A DNA stretch of 64,000 nucleotides from Paraburkholderia tuberum STM678. GTDB lineage: Bacteria; Pseudomonadota; Gammaproteobacteria; Burkholderiales; Burkholderiaceae. The position numbers were made by a program, and so were the translations under genes. Shown here piece by piece: positions 37,577-45,637 of this stretch (the first letter of the stretch is position 1; every line of letters begins with the position of its first letter). Location: the NCBI RefSeq assembly GCF_902833905.1, contig NZ_CADFGP010000033.1, positions 1 to 64,000 on the forward strand. Direction: 5' to 3'. The notes below the pieces were generated by a model. The model had not been told where the DNA came from. It did no database searches and saw only the letters and a list, made by a program, of their open reading frames with translations.

Positions 37577-38811
37577 GGTTGGGCAAGTGGGCGCAGGGCT
37601 CCGAAATCCACTTTCGCGTAGATGCCCGTTGTCTTTGAATGTTGATGCCGCAACAAGCTACCGATCTCAGGAAGAGAAGCTCCATGCCTGAGCATCTCGC
37701 AGGCTAACGCGTGCCGGAATTGATGTGTGCCTCTATGCTGGGCATTAATCCCTGCGCGCGTCACGGCAGCGTAGACAATTGAAGCAATGCTGGTCGGCGA
37801 ACCAAAGCCGCGGACCGGTGCGTTCGCACACAGGAATAGTGCACGGAAATTACAACGCGGACGTCCATGTTGAAGATAGTCTGCGATGGCCTCGCCAACA
37901 TTTGTCGGAATCGGTAATATCGATTGGCTTCCGCCTTTACCGAGTACCGTAAGACTACCGCGCTCCCAGTCAATACAATCGAGCGTCAGTTGAACGATCT
38001 CGCTCGATCGCAAACCCAGCCGTGCCAGCAGCAGCAATATTGCGTAGTCCCTGCGACCCGTCGACGTATCTCGCCTGCAACTGGCCAATACGGCGCTTAC
38101 GTGCTCTGCTGGCATGGCTCGTGGAATTGCCGTCATTGACCAGTTGGGAACTGCGGGAACGGCGGCGGCCAGATCGAGCGTAATATCGCCACGATAGTTT
38201 AGATACCGCATGAATGAGCGTAGCGCAATGGTTGCGCATCGGGCACGAGCCGGACTCAATCGACCGGATTGCTGACGGATGAAACTGATCACGTCGGCGG
38301 CATGCAAGGCGGACAACCTGATCGTTCCCGTACCAAATCTGTTGGCGAGAAACTGCTCGGCGAACGGAACATATTGAACGCAGGTTGCGGTCGACAGCCC
38401 TTGATCGTCGCGAAGATATCGGGAATATGCGGTGGTGATCCGCTGCACATTCGTCGACTCAATCACAACCGGAGAATCAAGGATGGCACCACGTTGACGC
38501 AGATAGGCGATAAGCCTGAATATGGTCGCTGGAAATCCTCGCTGAATCGCGTTTTCTTCTGCATACCGTGCCACAAACTGTTTTGCATGCGCCTCTGCCA
38601 CGCCGTCGATATGAATATGGTTCGCCTTCAGCCAGCAACTGAACCTTGCAACGAACCGGAGCTGCTCACCAATATAAAACCGGTTGTAACCCTGCTCGCT
38701 CAGATGCTCGGCGAACGGATCGATATGTGCGGCAAGCGGTCCAACGGGAGCGTGCAACAGCCTCCACACCTTGACATCAGTCTTGTCCATCTCATCCTCC
38801 TTCAAGGACAT
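37555..38811 (-). CDS. tyrosine recombinase, first gene of the RIT trio
   Basis: 418 residues, the longest of the trio, with an extended N-terminal region of about 100 residues before the core-binding domain. Catalytic residues are in LARLGLRSSEIVQL (Arg), VLGKGGSQSILPI (Lys), GTHQFRHALAC (His-x-x-Arg) and LLRHQHSKTTGIYAKVD (His, Tyr). ATG 38790 (MDKTDVKVWRLL) is an alternative start. It is the first gene after the element's right end, so its promoter should lie within the terminal region. Confidence 0.92.
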   Translation of the reverse strand: MSLKEDEMDKTDVKVWRLLHAPVGPLAAHIDPFAEHLSEQGYNRFYIGEQLRFVARFSCWLKANHIHIDGVAEAHAKQFVARYAEENAIQRGFPATIFRLIAYLRQRGAILDSPVVIESTNVQRITTAYSRYLRDDQGLSTATCVQYVPFAEQFLANRFGTGTIRLSALHAADVISFIRQQSGRLSPARARCATIALRSFMRYLNYRGDITLDLAAAVPAVPNWSMTAIPRAMPAEHVSAVLASCRRDTSTGRRDYAILLLLARLGLRSSEIVQLTLDCIDWERGSLTVLGKGGSQSILPIPTNVGEAIADYLQHGRPRCNFRALFLCANAPVRGFGSPTSIASIVYAAVTRAGINAQHRGTHQFRHALACEMLRHGASLPEIGSLLRHQHSKTTGIYAKVDFGALRPLAQPWPGEPR

Positions 38812-38890
38812 GACATGGCCTTGAGGGAAGAAATACTATGCCGATTTGATTCGACGATATGGGCGCTTTCCGAAGGTCGGGAGCCCGTTA

Positions 38891-38924
38891 CTCGGCATAG
38901 TCTGATACCCGGCGTAGTGGGGCC
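38891..38924 (-). repeat. right terminal inverted repeat of the RIT element
   Basis: 34 bp, matching the left repeat exactly in inverted orientation. An inner partner ACTATGCCGA at 38835-38844 again forms a spaced dyad with CTCGGCATAGTCTG at 38891-38904. Confidence 0.88.
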
Positions 38925-39166
38925 TATGCCGAGCTCGGTATAGGGCCCAGTCAACCTGGCCCTGCTCTCCGGGCAAGGTGCGTAGCCGCAGATAGGCCTC
39001 TGGTGTAGGACGCGGACGGTGTATCGCGATCAGGTGCCGGAAATGATGGAGGTTGCCACGGTAGCCGCGCTCGGTGACCATCGCATACAGCCTCTTTGCG
39101 CCTGGAACAGTTCGAGCAGTTGTTCGAGATCCGCCTTGCTTGCAATCGACGCGGCTTCTGGCTCGA
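38925..39166 (-). pseudogene. istA: IS21 istA, 5' part, cut by the RIT element and frameshifted
   Basis: Encodes LYAMVTERGYRGNLHHFRHL and LRTLPGEQGQVDWA, the segment that directly precedes HLQIGRARRPLMAF in the other half at 35.5 kb. Further upstream, KADLEQLLELFQAQR is in a different frame, so a small insertion or deletion near 39091-39100 has also broken it. The gene is dead in two ways. Confidence 0.8.
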
Positions 39167-39275
39167 ATTAACTGCAACTGACGGATCGCGCGTGCTCGGA
39201 TTATCTGCAACTGTGCTTGCATGCAGTCGGACGTGCTTTCATTCCATCGCCGTCTGCTCACATTATCTGCAACTG
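39167..39275 (-). repeat. terminal repeat array of the IS21 element
   Basis: ATTAACTGCAACTG (39167-39180), ATTATCTGCAACTG (39200-39213) and ATTATCTGCAACTG (39262-39275) are three direct copies of one motif. IS21 ends carry multiple transposase-binding repeats, so this marks the istA-side end of the IS, with the tip near 39277. Confidence 0.75.
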
Positions 39276-39372
39276 ACAGAACTCACCTCTGCCCGGTGGC
39301 CAGCATCCGGTCGCACAGGGTTGCGACGGCAGCGGATCAAGAGTGCTGGGCTGACCTCTCTTCCAACAGTCG

Positions 39373-40335
39373 TCAGAATGGCTTCTGCGCGATAACAGTG
39401 GGAAACATCCGGGCGCGATCATCGATGAACCGAATATCGGCAAAACCGGCATCCTCAAGTTGTGCCAAGGTTTGTGCATGGGTGCGAAATGCGCTCCATT
39501 TCACCTCAATGACGCGCACAAATAAGAGATGCTGAAGCGACAACGATTCCTGGTCGATTTCCGTCAGCTTCCATGGCGATTCTGCTGACAGAGTTGGCGG
39601 TGGCGTAAGGAAACTAGTAACTAGCGAGCCACCCGGCTTTAGCATGTCGAAGAACGCACGATATAGGGCGGTAACGCGGCCATTGTCTGGTTCATAGATA
39701 TTGAGACCATTGCTGGTCAGTACGTCAATGGTGGCTTTCAGATTCGGCGTCCATGCGTCCTCGAGACGGAGCGACAGGCGCCCGGCTAGCCCCCGTTCCT
39801 GTGCGAGGTCGGATGCGTCGTTCAATGCCAGTTGATCCAGATCTATGCCCGTCAGAGTGACGTCCGGGTGCAGCTCATAGTCGAGCAACAGCAATTCATC
39901 CATCAACCCGCAAGGAACCGATGCCAGAGCAAGGCCCGATCTGAGCAAGGCTTGCAATTGCTGCCGGAAAATTCCAAAACGTTCCCGGGTTGCGAGTACA
40001 ACGGGTAATTTCTCAAAAATTCGGTACTCGAGATCGGAAATCGATCCTGCTGACACCGTTCCCGGGCGGTAGGTCACCAGTTGATGTGTCCAGTACGCAT
40101 TCAGGCCACGATTCTCAATTAGGAACCGACCGAGTTCGAAGGCCGATAATTTGTCAACCAAGCGAATTTGTTGGTCAACCGTGGCACCAGGAAGGTCGCC
40201 CGCCAGACGCAGACGTGACTTGATGGACTGTATGGACTGTAGCAGATCGCCGTAGTTGTCTGGGGAACCGGCGCCATGAGAAATCAGTTGATCATGACGA
40301 GTGGCTTGGGCCACGGGTCCATTTGCATTCTTCAT
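39373..40335 (-). CDS. class I SAM-dependent methyltransferase
   Basis: 320 residues from ATG 40335 (MKNANGPVAQATRHDQLIS). An N-terminal helical region of about 130 residues precedes a Rossmann-type methyltransferase domain. Its motif I is LALASVPCGLMDELLLLDY, TLTGIDLDQLAL gives the acidic residue binding the SAM ribose, LRLEDAW is motif III, and MLKPGGSLVTSFL is the post-motif region. The glycine-rich loop is atypical (SVPCGL), as in small-molecule methyltransferases. It has no biosynthetic neighbours, so its substrate is unknown. It lies between an IS21 end and a serine recombinase. Confidence 0.75.
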   Translation of the reverse strand: MKNANGPVAQATRHDQLISHGAGSPDNYGDLLQSIQSIKSRLRLAGDLPGATVDQQIRLVDKLSAFELGRFLIENRGLNAYWTHQLVTYRPGTVSAGSISDLEYRIFEKLPVVLATRERFGIFRQQLQALLRSGLALASVPCGLMDELLLLDYELHPDVTLTGIDLDQLALNDASDLAQERGLAGRLSLRLEDAWTPNLKATIDVLTSNGLNIYEPDNGRVTALYRAFFDMLKPGGSLVTSFLTPPPTLSAESPWKLTEIDQESLSLQHLLFVRVIEVKWSAFRTHAQTLAQLEDAGFADIRFIDDRARMFPTVIAQKPF

Positions 40336-40608
40336 TTGTCTCCCTACAAGAAAACGTAGTTGGAATCCGCGACGCTCCGACAAAAGTGCAGACGCCGCAA
40401 ATGCTGTGCGAAGGCAAGAATCGCTGGTGGCTCGCTCCACCAGGAACGATAACCCGCAATTCCATAGTCCAAAAAACGATCGTTTGTTGGATGCCGACCA
40501 GTGGTGACCGGGAGATCCCCGGAAGCGACATGAAGGCATCCAGTATTAGCTTCCATTTTTCAATGTCCTACTATACTGAATTTCCGGTGGACAAACTGGA
40601 AATCGTAT
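40336..40608. other. intergenic region between the methyltransferase and the recombinase
   Basis: Should contain divergent promoters. No gene is supported; the methyltransferase frame stays open upstream, but the extension lacks homology-like character. Confidence 0.4.
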
Positions 40609-41172
40609 GTGATCGGATACGCTCGCGTCTCAACGGATGACCAGCATCTCGACCTGCAACGCGATGCGTTGGCCAAAGCCGGGTGTGGACGCGTCTTCGA
40701 GGAAACCGCAAGCGGGGCGAAAGCTGAACGCACCAGGTCGACCGCGTTGCGTTCCGGCGACACGGTCGTGATCTGGCGGCTGGACCGGCTGGGGCGGTCG
40801 TTGAAGGACCTGATCTACCTGGTCGAGCGGTTGGATGCCGCCGGCGTCGGATTACATAGCTTGCAGGAAAACATCGACACCGCGACGATCGGCGGTCGGC
40901 TGGTGTTTCACCTGTTCGGCGCCCCGGCCGAGTTCGAGCGCAACCTGGTCCGCGAGCGCACCCGCGCCGGCCTGTCGGCCGCCCATGCACGCGGCCATAA
41001 AGGCGGCCGCAAGAAGCGACTCGATCCGGCGCGACAAGAGCTGGCGATGCAGCTCTACCATGAGCGCCGCCACACCGTCGAAGAAATCTGCCGGCTGATG
41101 GGCATTGGCCGCTCGACGTTGTATGACTATCTGACCGAGGCGGAACGCAATGCCCAGCGGGCGGCGGCGTAA
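40609..41172 (+). CDS. serine recombinase (Tn3-type resolvase/invertase)
   Basis: 187 residues. The catalytic N-terminal domain starts MIGYARVSTDDQHLDLQRDA, with the nucleophilic Ser in ARVSTDDQ. VIWRLDRLGRSLKDL and FERNLVRERTRAGL are hallmarks, and a C-terminal helix-turn-helix follows (HTVEEICRLMGIGRSTLYDY). Between ERT and SGDTVVIW the usual linker is about 4-5 residues shorter than in relatives, suggesting a small in-frame deletion. It starts with GTG. A fragment of an IS5 transposase tail follows, so it is probably a remnant of a lost transposon. Confidence 0.8.
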   Translation: MIGYARVSTDDQHLDLQRDALAKAGCGRVFEETASGAKAERTRSTALRSGDTVVIWRLDRLGRSLKDLIYLVERLDAAGVGLHSLQENIDTATIGGRLVFHLFGAPAEFERNLVRERTRAGLSAAHARGHKGGRKKRLDPARQELAMQLYHERRHTVEEICRLMGIGRSTLYDYLTEAERNAQRAAA

Positions 41173-41217
41173 CTCGATTCCGCCCGACTCGCTGATGCAG
41201 CTGCGGCAGCGGCTCTT

Positions 41218-41253
41218 GCCTATACGATGATCAACCTGCGCCACTACTGCTGA
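41218..41253 (+). pseudogene. last codons of an IS5-type transposase
   Basis: Encodes AYTMINLRHYC and a stop, matching the end of the transposase at 4159-5025 (AYTMINLRHHCGS). Only this tail remains. It marks the former edge of an IS5-type copy. Confidence 0.6.
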
Positions 41254-41396
41254 ACCAGCGCGGGGCTCGCACTTCACTGACGGCGCCATGCGCCATGATC
41301 GCTCACACCTGTTGCGCTCGCATTCCTGATCATAATGTACAGCTCGATATCGAGATACCTGTCGCTTTTCACAACGATGTGCCTAGCTTCGCACGA

Positions 41397-41717
41397 TCAC
41401 CAACGGCCATCGTAGTTCTTCCGTTCGCAATGGACGGAAACCCGCAAGCAGTTGATTGAGTGCCATGTCGTCGATCCGGCCAGCATTCCGGTCGAACGCC
41501 ATCGGTCGACCTCGATTCCGCGTTCGGCCATCATCTCCTCCAGATGACGCAGACTCAGTGGATACGCGACGTACCAGCGCACACACGTCAGAATCACTTC
41601 CAGTGGATAATGCAGGCGCTTCAGCACCTTGGCCAACCCCGGGTTCGGCATCTTCATCGATTCACTCATCAGCGACTTTGTGTCAGCCGGATCCAGTCCA
41701 ACAATCGCTATCTTCAT
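41397..41717 (-). pseudogene. IS6-family transposase remnant
   Basis: The minus strand encodes HYPLEVILTCVRWYVAYPLS and RHLEEMMAERGIEVDRW, the N-terminal helix-turn-helix of IS6/IS26-type transposases. The frame then breaks, and the DDE core is missing. About 90 residues of likely homology are left. Confidence 0.7.
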
Positions 41718-41995
41718 GATGAACGCTCCTTTGCCGTGGATATCACGACCTCTCCACTCTGGCATAAATCTCTCACTGCGTAGCGGGAGTCGTCCATCAC
41801 ATCAGAACGCACGGCGAAACGGCCGACGGACAGCGCAAAGCGTTCGCGTTCGCGGAAAACTATCTCGCGGTTGACACGGGTCAACCAGCTTCTGACTGCC
41901 TCGTGTACATTGGACGCACTGCTGCCGCGCACGCATTTTCCGCAGCCTCTCGTTGCATGCATGCGGACCGCTTCATCACGTCAGGATGATCCATC
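41718..41995. other. short stretch without a gene
   Basis: Nothing recognisable. It should contain the former promoter of the phasin gene. Confidence 0.35.
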
Positions 41996-42474
41996 ATGGC
42001 AGGCAAATCCGTCACACCCTTCGATCTGTACCGCGCGAATCTCTCGTTTGCGCTGCAAATGGGGAGTTTCAGCCACGAAGCCCGGCAGCAGGTTTCCGAG
42101 TTCGACATGCAGCGCATCCGGCGCGATCTGGCGGCGGCGCATGCCATTCGCAATGCGGTGTCGACCGCTCATGACTGGAGCGAACTCTCGCGTCTTACCA
42201 GTCCACGGTGCGCGATTACATGGCGACCACCACAAACCTCTGGCAGCAAGGGCTGGACTCTGCCGTGCGACTGCAAAGCCGATTCAGCGAAGGCCTGCGC
42301 GAAGCGTTGGCGACCTGGCAAACGGTCTGGAGCGAGCAATGGCCGACGCATGCCCCCATGAATCCGGTCATGCTGCCGTGGCAGGAATGGCTGCGACGTA
42401 TGGCAAGCACGGCGGCGGGCATGGCCTACGGACAGCGGGCCGAGGCGACGTCTCCAGTCAGGTTACGCCGGTGA
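41996..42474 (+). pseudogene. phasin (PHA-granule protein) with a frameshift
   Basis: The first frame (41996 to about 42195) encodes MAGKSVTPFDLYRANLSFAL and FSHEARQQVSEFDMQRIRRD. The second, from about 42196, encodes YQSTVRDYMATTTNLWQQGL and ATWQTVWSEQWPTH. Together they make one phasin-like protein of about 155 residues. A one-base change near 42195, at DWSELS, splits it. Phasins coat polyhydroxyalkanoate granules, and the next gene is phaB-like, so this is a decayed PHA cluster. Confidence 0.7.
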
Positions 42475-42525
42475 CTTCGGCTAAATCGCCGGCCTCCAGC
42501 AACCGTCCGGAGCAGGGAGAGCATC

Positions 42526-43191
42526 ATGCCGGCTAAGCGCGTAGCTTTCATTACCGGTGGCATGGGTGGCTTGGGCGCCGCGATCAGTCGGCGTCTTCAC
42601 GATGCGGGCATGGTGGTCGCCATGTCGCACTCCGAGCGCAACGATCACGTTGCCACCTGGCTCATCCATGAACGCGATGCCGGTCGCCATTTCGTCGCCT
42701 ATGAGGCCGACGTCTCCAGCTTCGATTCGTGCGCCCATTGCGCCGAGCGCGTGCTCGCCGAATTTGGTACGGTGGACATTCTGGTGAACAACGCGGGCAT
42801 CACCCGCGACTCCACTTTTGTCAGGATGAACAAGGAAGATTGGGACAAGGTGCTGCGCACCGATCTCGATTCCATGTTCAACATGACCAAACCACTGCTC
42901 GGCGGGATGCTCAAGCAGCGGTTCGGGCGGATCGTCAATGTCAGTTCGGTGAACGGCGCGCGCGGCGCGTTCGGGCAGACCAATTACGCGGCGGCCAAGG
43001 CAGGCATTCACGGCTTCACGATGTCGCTCGCGCTGGAGGTGGCCAGACACGGCGTGACCGTCAACACGGTATCACCTGGCTACCTTGCCACGGCGATGAC
43101 TGCGGCGGTCCCCAAGGACGTGATGGAAACGAAGATCCTCCCGCAGATTCCGGTGGGCCCATCCCACATTAAACTTTTGTTTGGAATGAAT
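42526..43191 (+). pseudogene. phaB: acetoacetyl-CoA reductase PhaB, C-terminally truncated
   Basis: Short-chain dehydrogenase making (R)-3-hydroxybutyryl-CoA for PHA synthesis. Seen: the start AFITGGMGGLGAAISRRL with the GxxxGxG cofactor motif, VNNAGITRDSTFVRMNKEDW, the catalytic Ser in VNVSSVNGARGAFGQTNY, and YAAAKAG with the catalytic Tyr-x-x-x-Lys. Homology stops at METKILPQIPVG, losing about the last 35 residues that close the substrate pocket. The open frame does not stop there: it reads through PSHIKLLFGMN into the cold-shock gene, ending at 43395. Confidence 0.8.
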
Positions 43192-43395
43192 ATGGCAACC
43201 GGAACAGTAAAGTGGTTTAACGACGCCAAGGGCTTCGGCTTTGTCACGCCGGATGACGGCGGAGAAGACCTGTTCGCTCACTTCTCTGATGTTCAGGGCA
43301 GCGGCTTCAAAGCATTGCAAGAGAACCAGAAGGTCAGCTTCGAAGTGAAGCAGGGGCCAAAGGGCAAGCAGGCTGCCAACATCAAACCATTGTAA
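43192..43395 (+). CDS. cspA: cold-shock protein CspA family
   Basis: 67 residues, a complete cold-shock domain: MATGTVKWFNDAKGFGFVTP (RNP1 in KGFGFVTP), then DLFAHFSD (RNP2-like), and the end QAANIKPL. It binds single-stranded RNA and DNA and melts mRNA structure. It keeps its own ATG, but the upstream bases still include the truncated phaB frame, which is in phase with it. It may be made alone, as a fusion, or both. Confidence 0.9.
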   Translation: MATGTVKWFNDAKGFGFVTPDDGGEDLFAHFSDVQGSGFKALQENQKVSFEVKQGPKGKQAANIKPL

Positions 43396-43524
43396 CAAGC
43401 CCGGACGCTCCCCTCCTCGCGATGAATGGGCTGTTATACGGTCTATTGATATTTCCGTAAATCATGACAACCGTTAAGCGCCTCAAGCGTTATATTTCCA
43501 GGACGGTCCTGGAGACAGGTTGGC

Positions 43525-43954
43525 ATGGCGCAAAGTCGATTGAGCGAAGCAGTAAAGAAGGTTCTGGTGCAAATGGCTGGTCAGGCCGATATTTTTCCTA
43601 TCGGTATGGATACCTTATCGATTGAACAGGACGGCATTCCAGACAGCGGGAGCAGCGGTATCTTTAAGCCCGAGCATGGAGAAGTTGAACTGAACCGTCT
43701 GCCGGCGGCTGCTCGAGATCAACGTATTCCTCTCCAGTGGCACGCTGCCCGCCGCCTTCACGTTGAATCCGGAAAGCGGACACGTGCTGTTCAGCTATCG
43801 CACGCCGCTTGCGCAAGCTGACCTCGAGACGCTCGCCAACAGCCTGCAGCTTTGCGTCGAGCAGGCGGAGAGTTGGCGCGTCGGCTATTTCTTCGACAGT
43901 CCCGTCGACAACTGGAATCTGTCCGGCGAGCCCGGTTCGCGGATTACGGTCTGA
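43525..43954 (+). pseudogene. frameshifted CesT-type (type III secretion) chaperone remnant, tentative
   Basis: The frame from 43525 (MAQSRLSEAVKKVLVQMAGQ) breaks near 43700 and resumes as INVFLSSGTLPAAFTLNPES, then YRTPLAQADLETLANSL. The pattern of a hydrophobic strand, NPESGHVLFSY and a C-terminal helix is like small acidic type III secretion chaperones. The similarity is by pattern only. Confidence 0.45.
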
Positions 43955-44021
43955 GCAAAAAGACAGCATGGTGCGTTGGCTAGGACTCGCACTCCCCATT
44001 CAACTGAACGAGGTATCGAGC

Positions 44022-44432
44022 GTGGCATACGAAAACTACATGAAGCTCTTGCATGACGTCTGTGATCTGGTGGGACTGGATGACGTCGCGCGCCTGATCG
44101 ACGGCGGCCAGTTGGATATCTCCGGCCATACGGTGTCGATCCGCTACGACGAGTCCGTCGATCCGTTGGGTGCTGTGGCTGACATCGACCTCGGCCCGGT
44201 GCCCGAAGAGGACCGCGAAACCATCTACCGTCATGCGCTCGAAGTGAACTTCCATTCGGCGCCGGCTGGCAACGGCACGCTGAGCCTCGATCCGCAAGCG
44301 GAGCGGCTGCAGTACTCGTTCCGCTTCCCGCTCGACGGCACGCGCACGGCCACGGACCTGTTCGATACCGTGACCGATCTGCTGGACAGCCTGAATGACG
44401 TCGACACATTTCCTTGCCTTGGTCGTAGGTGA
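44022..44432 (+). pseudogene. CesT-type chaperone-like protein, C-terminally truncated, tentative
   Basis: Starts at GTG 44022 (AYENYMKLLHDVCDLVGLDD) and continues ISGHTVSIRYDE, YRHALEVNFHSAPAGNGTLS, LQYSFRFPLDGTRTATDLFD, matching the alpha-beta layout of type III chaperones. The order helix, strands, helix is as in the preceding remnant. Real homology seems to end at SLNDVDT (about 44405), where antisense IS30 sequence begins, so the last helix is lost. No type III secretion gene is in the window. Confidence 0.5.
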
Positions 44433-44557
44433 AGCTCTGTCGTAATGGCTCGGCAATCAAATTGAGTTTGGTAGAGAAGCCTGCCAGCGCGGAAGCAGCC
44501 GTGGCATCTTCCATCTTCGCCAGCAGCACCAGGCGTCCGGTCCGTTCGACCAGTACT
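44408..44557 (-). pseudogene. internal fragment of an IS30-family transposase
   Basis: The minus strand encodes VGVLVERTGRLVLLAKMEDA, TAASALAGFSTKLNLIAEPL and RQSFTYDQGKEM in one frame. This is the central DDE region typical of IS30 transposases (…TYDQGKEM carries the second Asp). Only about 50 codons survive between the chaperone-like gene and the group II intron. Confidence 0.75.
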
Positions 44558-44560
44558 CCG

Positions 44561-44614
44561 ACTGAAGACGCATTGTTCGCACCCTTGACTGAAGACGCAT
44601 TGTTCGCACCCTTG
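44561..44614. repeat. 27-bp tandem duplication next to the intron 3' end
   Basis: Positions 44561-44587 and 44588-44614 are identical (start ACTGAAGACGCATTG, end CACCCTTG). The copies directly abut the 3' end of the group II intron. Confidence 0.85.
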
Positions 44615-44688
44615 TCGGGTAAGAACGTGCCGTTACCGGCACGTTCTCCCCTAAGAACCGGACGGGCGAGTCACCCCGCATCCGGCTC
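44615..44688 (-). ncRNA. group II intron domains V and VI
   Basis: On the minus strand, 44688-44655 reads GAGCCGGATGCGGGGTGACT and ends GTCCGGTTC, the conserved domain V hairpin. A GC-rich hairpin of domain VI type (GAACGTGCC / GGCACGTTC) and an intron-end-like TTACCCGAC follow at 44651-44615. It lies downstream of the reverse-transcriptase gene, as it should. The 5' part of the ribozyme is missing. Confidence 0.75.
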
Positions 44689-44698
44689 AAGCCATTCT

Positions 44699-45594
44699 TC
44701 AGCACCATGGGGTGGCACCGGACAGACCGACCGGATGTTTCGCGGCGCGACGACGGGCAAAGTAGGGCGTCCATGCCGGATCAAACGGATGGGCCGGCCC
44801 ACGAACCTTAACGTGACGCGTAATCGCGACCGTCGTTGCGCGGAAGAGTCGCAGGCTACCGATACTGCCGTCAGCCTGACCTTCCTCCGTCGCAAAGTCC
44901 CACGACCTTTGTCCGCCGGACCGGAAGTATCGCCTCCTGACCCATCGTGCCCCTTTGGTGGGATGCCTGCGCAATGCCCACCTCCAGAGCAGTTGCCAGA
45001 TGTGTGAGTCTATCAATGAGAAGGTGGCCTTCGCCACGATGTGGCGGTGATACATGGCCCATCCCCGGATGACCGGGTTGAGTTGCTGTATCAGCGCGTG
45101 CTGCGTGGCGCTTGCGTTACCCTTGATGATTCCCCTGACCTTCTCGAGCAGCGAGCTGATACTTTTTCTCGCTGGCTTGATCAGCAGTTTGCCGCCGTAC
45201 TTGCGTACGTTCTGGCCCAGGAAATCGAAACCCTCCGTTATGCGTGTAATCCGGGTTTTTTCCTCCGACAGTTCCAGACCACGAACCGCCATGAAGCGAC
45301 GGATCGCAGGAAGAACCACGGATTCCAGTACTTCTTTCGAAGCACTGGTCACCACGAAATCATCGGCATACCGGATAACGTTGAGTTTGGCCGCGCGACG
45401 TGCGAGTTTCGAAACACCGATGCTCGCGTGTACTGCCGCCTCAAGTCCATCCAGCGCCATATTCGCGATCACGGGCGAGGCAATACCCCCTTGGGGTGTG
45501 CCTGCCCGCGACTCGAACCGGGTTCCCTCATCAATATATCCAGCCTCCAGCCACTTGCGCAGGATCGCCTTATCCATCGGTATGTGCTCCAGAA
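44699..45594 (-). pseudogene. ltrA: group II intron reverse transcriptase/maturase, N-terminally truncated
   Basis: Encodes the C-terminal part of an LtrA-type protein: GTPQGGIASPVIANMALDGL (RT block 4), RYADDFVV (catalytic YADD), LSEEKTRITRITEGFDFLG (blocks 6-7), and the maturase X domain with INPVIRGWAMYHRHI-like sequence. The N-terminal 120-150 residues (RT blocks 0-3) are gone. The coding sequence is cut at 45594 by the left end of the Tn3 transposon. An internal ATG at 45577 cannot give an active enzyme. Confidence 0.88.
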
Positions 45595-45632
45595 GGGGTG
45601 GCTTCAGAATTCGGAAAAAATCGTACGCTAAG
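45595..45632 (+). repeat. left terminal inverted repeat of the Tn3 transposon
   Basis: 38 bp beginning GGGGTGGCTTCAGAATTCGG and ending TCGTACGCTAAG. The GGGG start and ACGCTAAG inner end are typical of Tn3 ends. It truncates the group II intron gene. Confidence 0.9.
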
Positions 45633-45637
45633 GCGAA

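Larger units (their letters stand above)
35514..38924 (-). mobile_element. RIT element (recombinases in trio) inserted in istA
   Basis: Three adjacent, overlapping tyrosine-recombinase genes read in the same direction and are bounded by 34-bp perfect inverted repeats. This is the definition of RIT elements, known from several proteobacteria including Burkholderiales. The element interrupts the IS21 istA gene, whose two parts lie directly outside. Sequence outside the right repeat (38925-38935) also looks foreign to istA, so the exact ends may extend slightly beyond the repeats. Confidence 0.88.
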
